This document shows, piece after piece, positions 32,448-42,506 of a DNA stretch of 64,000 bases (positions are counted from its first letter, which is position 1; each line of letters opens with the position of its first letter). The stretch spans positions 22,608,806 to 22,672,805 of the forward strand of contig CM048848.1 of assembly GCA_026545225.1 (NCBI GenBank). The letters run 5' to 3'. A program made the position numbers and the translations under genes. Source of the stretch: Cornus controversa (lineage: Eukaryota; Streptophyta; Magnoliopsida; Cornales; Cornaceae). The notes under the pieces were generated by a model. That model was not told the origin of the DNA, searched no databases, and saw nothing but the letters and a program-made list of their open reading frames with translations.

Positions 32448-32452
32448 ATATG

Positions 32453-32493
32453 CAATAAAGAGGGTTCAAATGCATAGCATTGAGCACTTATCA
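32453..32493 (-). repeat. Right LTR of A, last 41 bp
   Basis: caataaagagg through gagcacttatca completes the LTR interrupted at 19430. The duplication ggatt of A follows at 32494-32498. Confidence 0.95.
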
Positions 32494-32498
32494 GGATT

Positions 32499-33372
32499 GC
32501 CTAGATTTAATAAAATACATGCATATGTTTTTATTTTGAACTTAAAGAATGTATTCATTGCTTATGATGAGGGTTTTAATGGAACATGGTATAAGATGAA
32601 TTTTATTTTTGAAAACATGAACTAGATAGGGAATGACCAGTATGTTTATACCTATACCTATGCCTATTAAGGTATCAAACGATAAAAATGGTGGCATGTT
32701 AGGATTACTTAAACTTGATAGTATTTCATGTTATGTTTATTTCTGCTGAACTTAAGGAATCTATTTACTTTTGCATAATAAGGGTTTGGGTCGCATATTA
32801 TAAATAATGACTGTTGTTTTGAAAACATGAAACTGGATAAAAGAATGACTTGTATGTTAAATCTATGAATTTATTTTGTGACCCTTATACTGAGGGTATG
32901 CAAATTGGTTCTCTGATTGTGATGTAGTAGATAGGAGTTACTCGTGGGTTTAACCCACTTTATTGATATTTCAGGTTTCAGACAGGTTCCATTGCGAGGA
33001 TAGAGTTTTAGGAATGGTTGTGGTAGAAATCTCTTCTCATCGGTCACAGGGTAGAAACCAATCCTCTTATTCAAGGGTCATACTATGAACTCTTTTGGAG
33101 ATTTTGGTTATTAGTTTTAAATTAGAATCTTAAACTTTTGTTTATTTTGGTTAAGGGGTCATTGGGTTACGAGACTTCCAAATTGTATTACCAGGCATAT
33201 AATTATTTATTTATTGGTAATTTCAATTTAGTGGAATTTTCTGTTCAACTTTTAGAAATTATTTCGTTCTGTATTTTGTTTTCTATACTTGTTGCTATCA
33301 GTTGTTAGTATCTCTTAAGTTTTTTGTATGAGACTGGCCACCTCATGCGCGAAATTTTGTGGGGGTATTTCA
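32499..33372 (+). other. Right part of solo LTR X
   Basis: Continues X after the A insertion. It is collinear with 45185-46078 of Y (gcctagatttaataaaat, then ggtttcagacaggttcca, then gagactggccacctcat). It contains no gene. It lacks the ggacaatatgataccatg stretch that Y has just before the LTR end. Confidence 0.85.
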
Positions 33373-33377
33373 CTAAA
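33373..33377. repeat. Target-site duplication of X, right copy (ctaaa)
   Basis: Matches 3912-3916. Confidence 0.85.
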
Positions 33378-34654
33378 TTGGGAAAGTGAGTAGTAGAGGT
33401 GTTCCATTGCTCAATGTCCAGGCCCCGTAACTTCAAGAATATGAGTTTGCAAAACTCATTATCATTCGAAAGCATCGTATGATAATTTGAGTACCTCAAG
33501 GTTGGGTAACCTCCCAAGGGTCCACATTTCCTCCCAAGGTAAACAAAAGAATGCGAAAGTCAGGTTTTTAAGATTGGGGGGAAACCAACCTATTGGAGGA
33601 AGCTTTAAATTTATTTCGTTCCCATCATAAGTTATATACAAAGCTTCAAGGTGACTTAGAAAGTTCAATTTCAAAAAATTATTAAACACATATTTCAGTT
33701 TTCTGAGATTGGGCATCCATGCCAAGAATTGTTTGTTTCTACCTCTAAGATTTAATTTGCCTATGGTTTGTATGTTATACAATGGCCATACGAAATTGAT
33801 TGTAGGAGGGAGTTCAAAATATTTTCACTTAGTATACAAATGCCTCAACTTCACCATCTTCCACATATCTGGTAAATATACACTACCTTCAAATCCACCA
33901 ACAATATAAGTTTCTAGGTTCCAGAGATTGGATGTTGATGAGTTAAAACACTTGTATCCAGAATTGTAAAGTGACAAGTACCTCAAGTGGATTAGCAATT
34001 GTATTTCTCTAGGAAAGAAGAGGACATGAACGGATTGTAAATTTAAAACCCAAAGAAGTTTGAAGTCTCGATAAACAAACGACACATCCTTCTCAGATAC
34101 GTTATGAAATGAACCGTCAAAGAACAAGAAAGAACGAACGTATAGGGCATGATGCTTTGTACCAATGTAATATACTAGGTGAGAATTGATACATAAGCAC
34201 CGTCACGTATTTGTGACAGGTTATACTCAAAAATCTGGTGAAGAAAATTCTCTTCATGTGCTTTTCTCAAGCATAAATCACACAAGAGATTATGGATACG
34301 GCATGCTTTGATTCCACAATTAAAACTTTTCTTGGAGACAACTACTAGAGTTCTACCAATTAAATCTATCAAGTTATCCGCTGCCACATCCTCCAAGCTT
34401 TTTGACTCATCTTGTCTTATAAATCCCTCGGCAACCTATAACCATATCAACTGCCGCACTGGGAGTTCATAGTTTTCTAGATATGATTTGAAACAGAGAA
34501 AGCATAATTTTAAATGATTAGGCAAGTAGTTGTAACTCAATGCTAATGTGTCCATGTATTGTTCTAGGTCACTAACAATGTATGAACGTAAAATTTCAGC
34601 AACATGCCTCCCCAAGTCTCGTGTCTTGTGATTTTTTGCAAGAAGTCCCGATGC

Positions 34655-36093
34655 AACAATGATAGGCGTTGAATGTTACGCATTCTAGCCTCTTAACTTG
34701 TGTATTTTATTCTCTTAGTGATAGATTATTTTGTGATTTTACTTCGTTTTAGTGTTTTCTGTATTTTCAGGACCTTAATGATTATTTCAGTTAAAACCAT
34801 GATTTTGGGCTTTTAAAGAAGACATCCAAGATGGTTAGATGAAGCCTAAATCAAAGGAATCCATTAAAATATATATTTCAACTCAAATCAGCCCAAGATA
34901 GAGGTCCAAGAGAATTACAGCTGCTTAAGAAGGTTTCGGGCCTGAAGCCCGAATCTGCGCATAATACAGTCTTAATCCCATTTTGGAAAATGGACCAGAA
35001 GTGTTATTTCTGAGCATCAAATCAACTTAATTTTCTCCTAGGTTGAACGAAATTCGATTCTGCATACTTTTGTATTTCACAAACATTCTGTGAATCGGAC
35101 TTCTAGTGGGTCAAAAGTTGGGCCGAACGTCAGCAGGGAAAACCCACCTGATTAGTGCTGCGGGAAAACCTAATTAATTCCTAATTGGATTAGGACTTTG
35201 ATGTATTCTCTTGGTTATTTAAAGTGACAAATTAGGGCTGTATTGGGAAGGCTTGGCAGCAGCTTTGAAGAGTTTTTGGAATGGAGAATCATTGGAGAAC
35301 AAGGCGTATCATGAGCGGCTAGTTCAGCCACTAGGGTTTTGATGTAGCCCTAACTAAACATCACTGGTTTGATTGTTCTAATTATTGGGGATTTTTGTAT
35401 TCATTCATAGATTGTGTAATTTAGAGGATTCTTATTATATAATTGAGCAATAAAAGTCTTATAAATTCAGTTTCAATGATTTCTTATCTTGTCTTAGATA
35501 TTTGATTGTTGTTATTGAACTCGTCCCTCTTATTTTCTGTGATCATGAGAGTGATTATTACACAATGGTTTTCACTGAATATATCATTAAAAGCTTTGAT
35601 GGATTATGCCTAGAGAAGATGAACCATACTGCACCTTAGACTAGAGTAGTTAGGCAGATGGCCCATGCCAATCGAAGATAGTCCATGACTTAGCCTTAAT
35701 CATATGTTATCTTCTTGACGGATGGAGGTGAGCTTGTAGCCACCGACACCACTTATGCATGATATGATGCCCTATAGTTAGTTTAATTGACCACTGATTG
35801 TGAAGTTAGTGGTGAAATCAATTACCCTAGACTTATCTTATATTCTCTACACTCCTTAGTTTTTCTTGCTTTTGTTCAATTGCTTCATTAGTTAATTTAG
35901 AATTAAAAATTAAAAATTATTTCTTTTAAATTTAATTAGAATTAGTCCTAACAATTCAACTCAGTCAGACCACAGTCCCTGAGGTTCGACACCCCTTTCG
36001 ATAGCCCTATTCTGTAAGGAATTCGTTTTATTGCGAAGTGTGGTAATTTTTAATTGATATACTTTGAGTCACACTCACACACGAATCAAACAA
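34655..36093 (+). mobile_element. Solo LTR S1 (34660-36088) with its 5 bp duplications
   Basis: Begins tgataggcgttgaatg at 34660 and ends cacacgaatca at 36088, flanked by aacaa at 34655-34659 and 36089-36093. It interrupts the NLR between the GLPL motif and VASGLLAK. It has the TG/CA ends and the same end layout as the Athila LTRs here (ccctgaggttcgacacccctttcg parallels gtgggatcgataccctc), so it belongs to a related but distinct family. No palindrome array is present. Confidence 0.85.
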
Positions 36094-37089
36094 CAATTAC
36101 AAGTGGCAGTCCTCCACATTTTTTTGCAATTTTTTTCCAGTTTCTATTAAATCTAGAGGACAACTTTCATCCAAAAATACCTTCTGTTGAAATAGATTCC
36201 AACTTTCATCATCATTTAGAAACTGCAAGTGATAAGGCTTAGCATGCAAAGACACAACCATATCTCCAAGTCGAGTGGTGAAAATAATTCTACTTCCGTT
36301 GTTGTCATTTGGGAGATATATTTTCAAATCATTCTGGGCACTAATATTTCATATATCATCCATGGCAATGAGATATCTGTTACCCTTTAGGTGTTTGTAT
36401 AATTCTTCACCTAACTTTTCGTCGCTTAATTTGCCACAAGCAATTGGAATGTTAGCAGAATTTAAAATGATAAGCAACAACTCTCTCTTATGGTATACTT
36501 GAGACACATGAGTCCATCCATGAACATAAAAGTGATACCTGATCAAAGAATGATTGTACACTTTTGTGGCAAGAGTTGTCTTACCGAGTCCGGGCATCCC
36601 AACGATCGGAATAACTTTTAATTGCTTTTCATGCTCTTAAGTGAGAAAATCAATTAAAGTGACTGTTTCATACTCCAAACCAACTACGATTTGTCTCTCA
36701 GTTGTGGGGCTGGTGGCTCTTATTGAATGTCCACAAGAAGACTTTTCATTATGAGGGGCTCCAAAGCCATACATCATCTTCTTCTTATAAATCTTCATCA
36801 CCTTCTTCTTAATAAACTTAATATCTTCTATAACGCCCTCTAAGCCATGATGAATTTTATCAGCCAAGGAGAGACTTAATCTCTATCCATAAAATATCAA
36901 AGCCAGGAAATATTTCACACTCGCTTCCATTATTCTCCACCAAATATTCTGTGGGACAAGACAGATTATCGTTAATATTGAGGCGATGAATTTCCTCGTC
37001 ATGAGAATAATTTAATTCAAGAAATTCAAGACGATGAATTATCTCAGTATGAGGTCGAATTTCCAAATCTTCTGGACACGATTCCGATA

Positions 37090-37190
37090 GGACAATTTTC
37101 GTCGTCATCATCATTTGGGAGATGAATATCCAGATTTTCTTCATCATCTGGGAAATGAAGCTCCAGATTTTCATCATCATCTGGGAAATG
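37090..37190 (-). repeat. Three 33 bp repeats coding an acidic insert in the NLR
   Basis: On the minus strand units start at 37190, 37157 and 37124 with catttcccagatgatga or a close variant. In frame they read FPDDDENLELH, FPDDEENLDIH and LPNDDDDEN. They lie between the coiled coil and the NB domain. Confidence 0.8.
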
Positions 37191-37596
37191 AATTCACAAA
37201 TTTATAGACTTTTTTCTATACGTCCCAAATCCATAGTTACATGTGTTTCCTCAACCAGCGCCAATGTTTCCTCAGATTCTTGAATTTCAATATTTTCTCT
37301 CTCCTCCAATGTGATAGCAGCATTGAGTAATAGCGAGTCTATGATAACTTCAACCTCATAAATCACATCTCTAATTTTTGCCACAACTTGTTTCACCTTC
37401 ACATCACATGTATGCTTGTTGTGTATGTCCTCTGAATCTTTGAGAAACTTTCACAGGAATTGCATCTCCTCATAAACCCATTGAATTTGTTCCTTCTCAA
37501 TGTGTTGGCCTCATAAACTTTGACAATCAATTTGTTGTCGCTGTTCATTAGCTGCATCAAGTACTACAACACAAAATCGGCTATAGTGTCTATCAT

Positions 37597-38724
37597 CTCA
37601 AATTTTTGGATGCACAACTAGTGTTAACCTCTTGGAAAGATCTCAACTATGGTCTTAGCAGAATTTATGATCAGGTAATGATTCAAACTTTTGATCATGA
37701 ATGGGAGGGATGATAGTAAATGGGAGGTCAACAATGCACAACTAATTCCATAACTACTATTCTATTCACTTGACAACGTGTACGTTAGTGCATGAGCTAG
37801 TCCACAAAAACGCAAAAACCAACTTTACAATAAATTTATAAGGAAATATCTTAAAAAAATTAGATGTTTAAGGATTTTTGTTCTAATTGACCCATGTGGA
37901 TTTTCTTTTTCGTTTTTTCTTTTACATACCATACTTACCCCGAAAAAGAAAAAGAAAAAGAAAAAGAAAAAAAAACCATATTTAAACAAATTGTATAACA
38001 ATATGTTGTAGAATTTCACCCTAGTTAGCCAATTACACTTACTTTGACATTTGTTTCTAGCAAAATAACACTTGACATTTGTTTCTAGCCAAATAATACT
38101 TTAAAATCCATCTTTTGGAACTCTTTTTGATCTTTTGAATGTATTAGAACGAAGTCCTCAACCAGACGATCAAGACGTCGCAAAATTCAGCCCGAACGAA
38201 ACCTCCACGTGCCGTTAGAATCCTCTATTTTTTGTTTCCCGGCATCATCAAGCGCGCCATGTGCCTACATGTGCCCGCACGCGCCATCACGCTTCTTCAC
38301 ACGCTACCACACGTGCTAAGTCATCGCTGACTCAGTAACCCAGTGCCACGTTATCTGCCACTTCAGCCTTTTTTGCCACGGTAGTGACACATCATCTATC
38401 ATATAATCTTTTTTCTTTTGCATTGACTGACATGTCATCGACACATCATCTGACACGTTGCCTTTTTTGCCGCGTCGATCGCCACATCAACATCCACATC
38501 ATCTTTTCTTGACATGTGTCTACCACGTTAGCAGTACTGCTACGTTAGCAACAGACCTTAAAAATTTTTCCTGGACTTACTCCGCTTAAAATTTCACGCT
38601 GATTCCAATTTTCCAGTCGATTTTGTCATTTGAAATTTCTAAATGGCTAAAAATGGAATTTCTCACTTCAAAATGAGATTTCAGTCTGGGCCTTCACTCA
38701 ATAGATATTCTTCTTCTTTTCGGT
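37597..38724. other. Intergenic stretch upstream of the NLR; no gene seen
   Basis: It holds a purine-rich (aaaaag)n tract at 37938-37977, an imperfect direct duplication of 'acttgacatttgtttctagc' near 38046-38092, and a region (38150-38560) rich in repeated 'ccac(g/a)t(t)..gacacat' phrases that looks like degenerate transposon sequence. The end (38690-38724) carries the first copy of a roughly 36 bp repeat that continues after S2. Confidence 0.5.
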
Positions 38725-40123
38725 TGATAAGTGTTCAATACTATGCATTTGAACCCTCTTTATTGCATATGTTAGTCCCGTTATTATGTTTACCAAGGTA
38801 CGTTTACGGTATTTTTGTGTTTTTGATGTATTGTAGGTTTTGTACCAAAAGGAGCAATGTTTGAGGCTATTTGCAGTTGAAGAGCAGAATTCAGAATTGA
38901 AGCTAAGGCATCTCGATCAATCGAGATGTTAATCTCGATAAATCAGAATCTCGATTGATCGAGGCATGCATTTCGATCAATCAAAAATCTCGATCAATCG
39001 AGATTCCAATCTCGATTAATCGAGATTCTGCAGACCCACTTGCCCACTTGCTCTCCCACTTGCAACAAAATCCACCTTTTTGCACGACTTGGATGGATTT
39101 TCTGACTTGAACAAGACACATGAAGATATTATTGACTTAGTTGATATATATATTGCTATATATATATACATGGTGGGCCCCAAGGATGAAAAGTAGCCAC
39201 AAATGCACAAAAGGAGCCATTTTCTCTCATAACACATATACCATATATTAGACATTCGGGAGAGGGGAAGGAGAAGCTGAACCAGACCTTGAAGCTTCAT
39301 TTTCTCCATCAATGGAAGAGTGCAAGGCTGCCATGATCAACTAGCTTCTCTACTAGGGTGTGGGTGAAACCCCTAGCCATGTAAACTTGTTCATTTTTGT
39401 AGCATTATTTGGAATTTGTATTTAAATGTTGATTACTTAGTCTAGTGATGATGTACACTTATACATTTCTCATATATATTCACATGATGTTGTTTTTATT
39501 CTTGTTTTAGAGTAGAATCCATCTTATGAATGCACAACACTTGCATCTTCTACAAAAAGTGTAGGTGATGGCTAAGTAATGGTATTTAAATTGAATGTGT
39601 TGTTCTTGCTTGTATAAACCATGCCAAGATGAGGTAGTTTGGATGCATTTAGGTTCACTTAGAGAGTAGGGTAATTAGTTAGGTTGAAGAACTATGCTTG
39701 TTGAAGATGGATTATGATAGGTTTGCACACACATTGATCTTTTGATATGTTATTAAGGTCACAAGCCTAATGACATTGTTAGATATTTAATTTTATAAAT
39801 CCCAAGTTTGCTACATTTATGGACATGTGAATGGCTAGTGGTGGAAACCACCCCTAGTTCTTTCTCCCAACTTAAAACTCTTTAAATTTAGTGTTATTGT
39901 TTTCATGCAATAGTTTTAAAACAAAAATCAAAACCTTGTTTTTAGAATTAAAGTGGAATTAATCTCTCTTCAAGACAATTAACAACTAGTCCTCGTGGGA
40001 TCGATACCCTCTATATAGAACTGTGTCTACAAAGATTCGTGCTCTTGCGGGTGGTTAAATTATATTTTGAGAAAGGGCAAAATTAAGTTTACAATTGCAA
40101 TCAAGTTTAGTCACATCATCGGC
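38720..40123 (+). mobile_element. Athila-type solo LTR S2 (38725-40118) with duplications
   Basis: Begins tgataagtgttcaata at 38725 and ends gtcacatca at 40118 (1394 bp), in the orientation opposite to A, B and D. The flanks are tcggt and tcggc, a 5 bp duplication with one change. It is similar along its length to the LTRs of A and D and has a GAGAT-type palindrome array at 38910-39028. No internal sequence or second LTR is present, so it is a solo LTR. Confidence 0.88.
38910..39028. repeat. Palindrome array in S2 (GAGAT type)
   Basis: About six near-palindromes of the tctcgat..atcgaga form; one unit (atttcgatcaatcaaaaat) is mixed. Confidence 0.88.
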
Positions 40124-41590
40124 CTTCACTCAACAGCTATTTTTCTTCTTTTCAGCCTTCACTCAATAGATATTCTTCTTTTTTTTGTTGCAATGGTGGT
40201 AAACAAACAGTGTGCACAGTCATTGCAACCTAAAACTAGTGAATGTTCCTACAAATACTGTCGCAAATCAGGGCATACAATTAAGGAGTGTTTCAAACTT
40301 ACTAGACCTTACAATGCTACAGCTATAGCTACCACAGAGATAGTGTCATCTCATCCTTCTCCTTCTGCACCAGTTATTACTCCTTTTGCGGAGTTCCTAT
40401 TTGCATTTTCTGCTACTGATTTGGAGGTAATTCTTAACCAGGTTTTATTCAAGCAATCATGTTCAAGCTCATCTAACTCAGCTTTCTCAACCGCACCAGT
40501 TACAATTAATTCATGATTTTGGGCCTCTACTTATTATAATGATATGACACCTGACCATACTTTGCTCACTACTCAAACTCTTATATCTCATACACCAGTT
40601 ATTCACATAGCTAATGGCTTCACTATGGCCATTAGTAACATATGCACTGTCTCTTAATTAAATTTGTTTGTTCTCAATGTTTATCTTGTTCCCAATCTTT
40701 CTCTTAATCTTTTATCTGTTGGTCAATTGGCTGACCTAGGTTTGAATATAACATTTTTCTCTAATGGCTGTGTTGTACAGGATTCTCAGATAGATCAGAT
40801 CATTGGGACAGGCCATAAGATAGGGCGACTATTTGAGCTTTCTTCCATACATCTACCTAGTTCATCTATCACAGCTACATCTACACAAAGTAGTATACCA
40901 ACTCTTGAGTTATGGCATTCTTGTTTAAGTTATGCATCAGTATCTTGAGTAAAAAATCTAGCATTTAAGGGTTTGTTAGGATCAGTTAAAACCGAGTCTT
41001 TTGATTGCATTTCTTGTCAATTAGGCAAACAACCTGTTTTACCATTTCATAATAGTGAGTCATTTCCTTCTTCTCTTTTTGATCTTGTTCATTCTAATGC
41101 TTGGGGACTTTCTCCTGTAGCCACCATGGGTGGGACATGATATTTTGTTATATTTCTGGATGATTTTTCACCATTCACTTGGATATTTTTAATGAAAAAT
41201 CGTTCAGAATTACTCAACATCTTTCATGATTTCATTAAAATAGTTTTAACTCAAATTTTCACAAATATCAAAACTTTTCATTCTGATAATGCTACATAAT
41301 ACATGAAAAATGAATTTTAAAATATGCTCAAACATTATGGCATTATTTTTCACTCTTCTTGCCTTGGTATATCACAAAAAACAAAATGGTCGAGCTGAAC
41401 GAAAACTTCGTCATATTTTAGATTTGGCTCGATCGCTTGTCATTTCTTCTTCTGTGCCATCATCTTTTGGGGTTGAAGCATCTCTCACTACTGTTTATAC
41501 CATGAATCGTGTATCCACCCCATTTTTACAAAATCAAATACCCTATGAGTGTCTTTATGGACAATTCCTAACTATAGTAATCTTAGAGTA
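40119..41590 (+). pseudogene. Ty1/copia gag-pol fragment: zinc knuckle, GAG-pre-integrase, integrase (element K, part 1)
   Basis: This is a remnant of a copia polyprotein. A zinc-knuckle-like YCRKSGHTIKEC lies near 40258. The protease region is degenerate; the usual DSGA is not found before DMTPDHTLL. The GAG-pre-integrase motif NLSLNLLSVGQLADLG is at 40694-40741 and LWHSCLSYASVS at about 40912-40947. The integrase core follows, with recognisable HSDNAT near 41280 and KQNGRAERKLRHILDLARSL at about 41378-41437 (the usual QQNGxAER motif). Stops and frameshifts are frequent (after 40516, 40948, 41140 and 41298). It is cut at about 41590 by LINE L and resumes near 51490. Two further copies of a roughly 36 bp repeat (gccttcactcaatagatattcttctt) precede the frame. 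Confidence 0.85.
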
Positions 41591-42506
41591 TTTTTTTACT
41601 TAAACGAGGTGATTTTCATTACATTAAAAATATGCATTTAGTACACTGGATCAAAGTGGGGGCATACCCCACTTATACAATCAAACACATACAATTGAAC
41701 AAACCATTTCCAATATATGTGGAAACAATGAAAAGCTAAGAAAGCTAGAAGACTCAAACTAAGACCACCAAACATTAAGAGAATAATTGGCATAGGTCTT
41801 TAAGAGATTTAATGGCAGCCACCTCCATGATCTCAAACACAATAGATTTTGCAACATCTTCTGGAGACTTACTACAACCCTGGTGCATTCTACTATTTTT
41901 TTCCTTCCAAATGGCCAACAAAGTAGTAGCAAATAACATGCTAAACAGTTTAGAAACACCTGCTTTCCGTTCACTCCACTACAACAACTCGTCATAATTA
42001 AGATGATACATTCCAATTCCATTTAAAAAAAGATGCAAACCACGGCCAAATATCCCTCGCAAAACAACATCCAAAGAACATATGACAAATTGAATCAACA
42101 TCTTGATTACAGTTAAAACACACATAAGATAAATAAGTGCCCCTTTTTCTGTAGATTACAGAAGGAGGGGTTTTTGCTATGAAGAATAATGCATGACGTC
42201 AAACATGAACTAGGTCTAACTTTATTCCAGCAAAGACTCCTCCAAGAAGGCTGAGGATGATGAGTTCTACATGAATCCCAAGCTTTCTTAAAGTTAAACT
42301 TACCATTATTCCATAACAATCTGTCATTACTTGGATGAAGATTAATAGCCTTAACAAACTGCTTAAATTGATGTAAACCAGACTCAGGAAGATTGTCTAA
42401 ACACCATATGTTATCATTAATTAAACCATTTAATCCAAAGGTTTTTGTGAAAAGTAGAAGTCTGACAACCCTATGACTAAACTTCTCTAGGATAGCATCT
42501 CCCCCG

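Larger units (their letters stand above)
6644..32493 (-). mobile_element. Athila-like Ty3 retrotransposon A, complete but decayed, interrupted by B
   Basis: A is bordered by 5 bp duplications (ggatt) and 1409 bp LTRs. Its right LTR is split by B into 18063-19430 and 32453-32493, which add up to exactly 1409 bp. Without B and one atatg copy A is about 12.8 kb. On the minus strand the order is LTR, degenerate PBS (18039-18056), gag-pro (17769-14820), RT-RNaseH-integrase (14819-12206), spacer with palindrome array and splice sites, ORF3 (11084-9859), long tail, polypurine tract, LTR. By eye the two LTRs differ at roughly 18 positions and no indels were seen. Many coding lesions make it non-autonomous now. 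Confidence 0.9.
3917..33372 (+). mobile_element. Solo LTR X (about 3.6 kb), split by nested elements A and B
   Basis: X starts tgtaatatcccg and ends gggggtatttca, flanked by the perfect 5 bp duplication ctaaa. Subtracting A (with B inside it) leaves about 3.6 kb, in 3917-6643 and 32499-33372. It is similar along its length to the 3.57 kb LTR of Y at 42507-46078, including two AT microsatellites, a GC-rich island, an AT-rich plain with repeated 'aaaattctaaaa' phrases and a tandem array. There is no coding sequence and no second LTR, so X is a solo LTR left by LTR-LTR recombination. Orientation follows Y, whose PBS lies to the right. Confidence 0.85.
33378..37596 (-). pseudogene. R1-like CC-NB-ARC-LRR resistance gene, decayed main body
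   Basis: NLR proteins of this type are intracellular immune receptors. The inferred start is ATG at 37596 (MIDTIADFVL). Order: Rx-type coiled coil (37596-37202, with KIRDVIYEVEVIIDSLL), an acidic repeat insert (37190-37090), P-loop GMPGLGKTT (about 36600-36574), kinase-2 YLIAMDDI (about 36375-36352), GSRIIFTTR (about 36300-36272), GLPL region (about 36110), [solo LTR S1], RNBS-D-like YLPNHLKLCFL (about 34530), the MHD position as RIHNLLCDL (about 34300), and LRRs (34127-33378). The last LRR lies at 3775-3916. Lesions include a stop at codon 11, a stop before the P-loop, TGA in place of the kinase-2 tryptophan, TAG in the LIWLW motif and several frameshifts. It cannot encode a receptor. Confidence 0.9.

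Noticed and set aside
3917..33372. X and Y as DNA transposons because the ends tgtaatacccc / ggggtattaca are inverted
   Set aside because: LTRs of this type have inverted ends, the duplications are 5 bp, and in Y an initiator-tRNA-like PBS follows the LTR.
33378..37596. An intact NLR split by introns
   Set aside because: In-frame stops fall inside conserved motifs (kinase-2, LIWLW, before the P-loop), and the large interruptions are bounded by transposon ends with target duplications.
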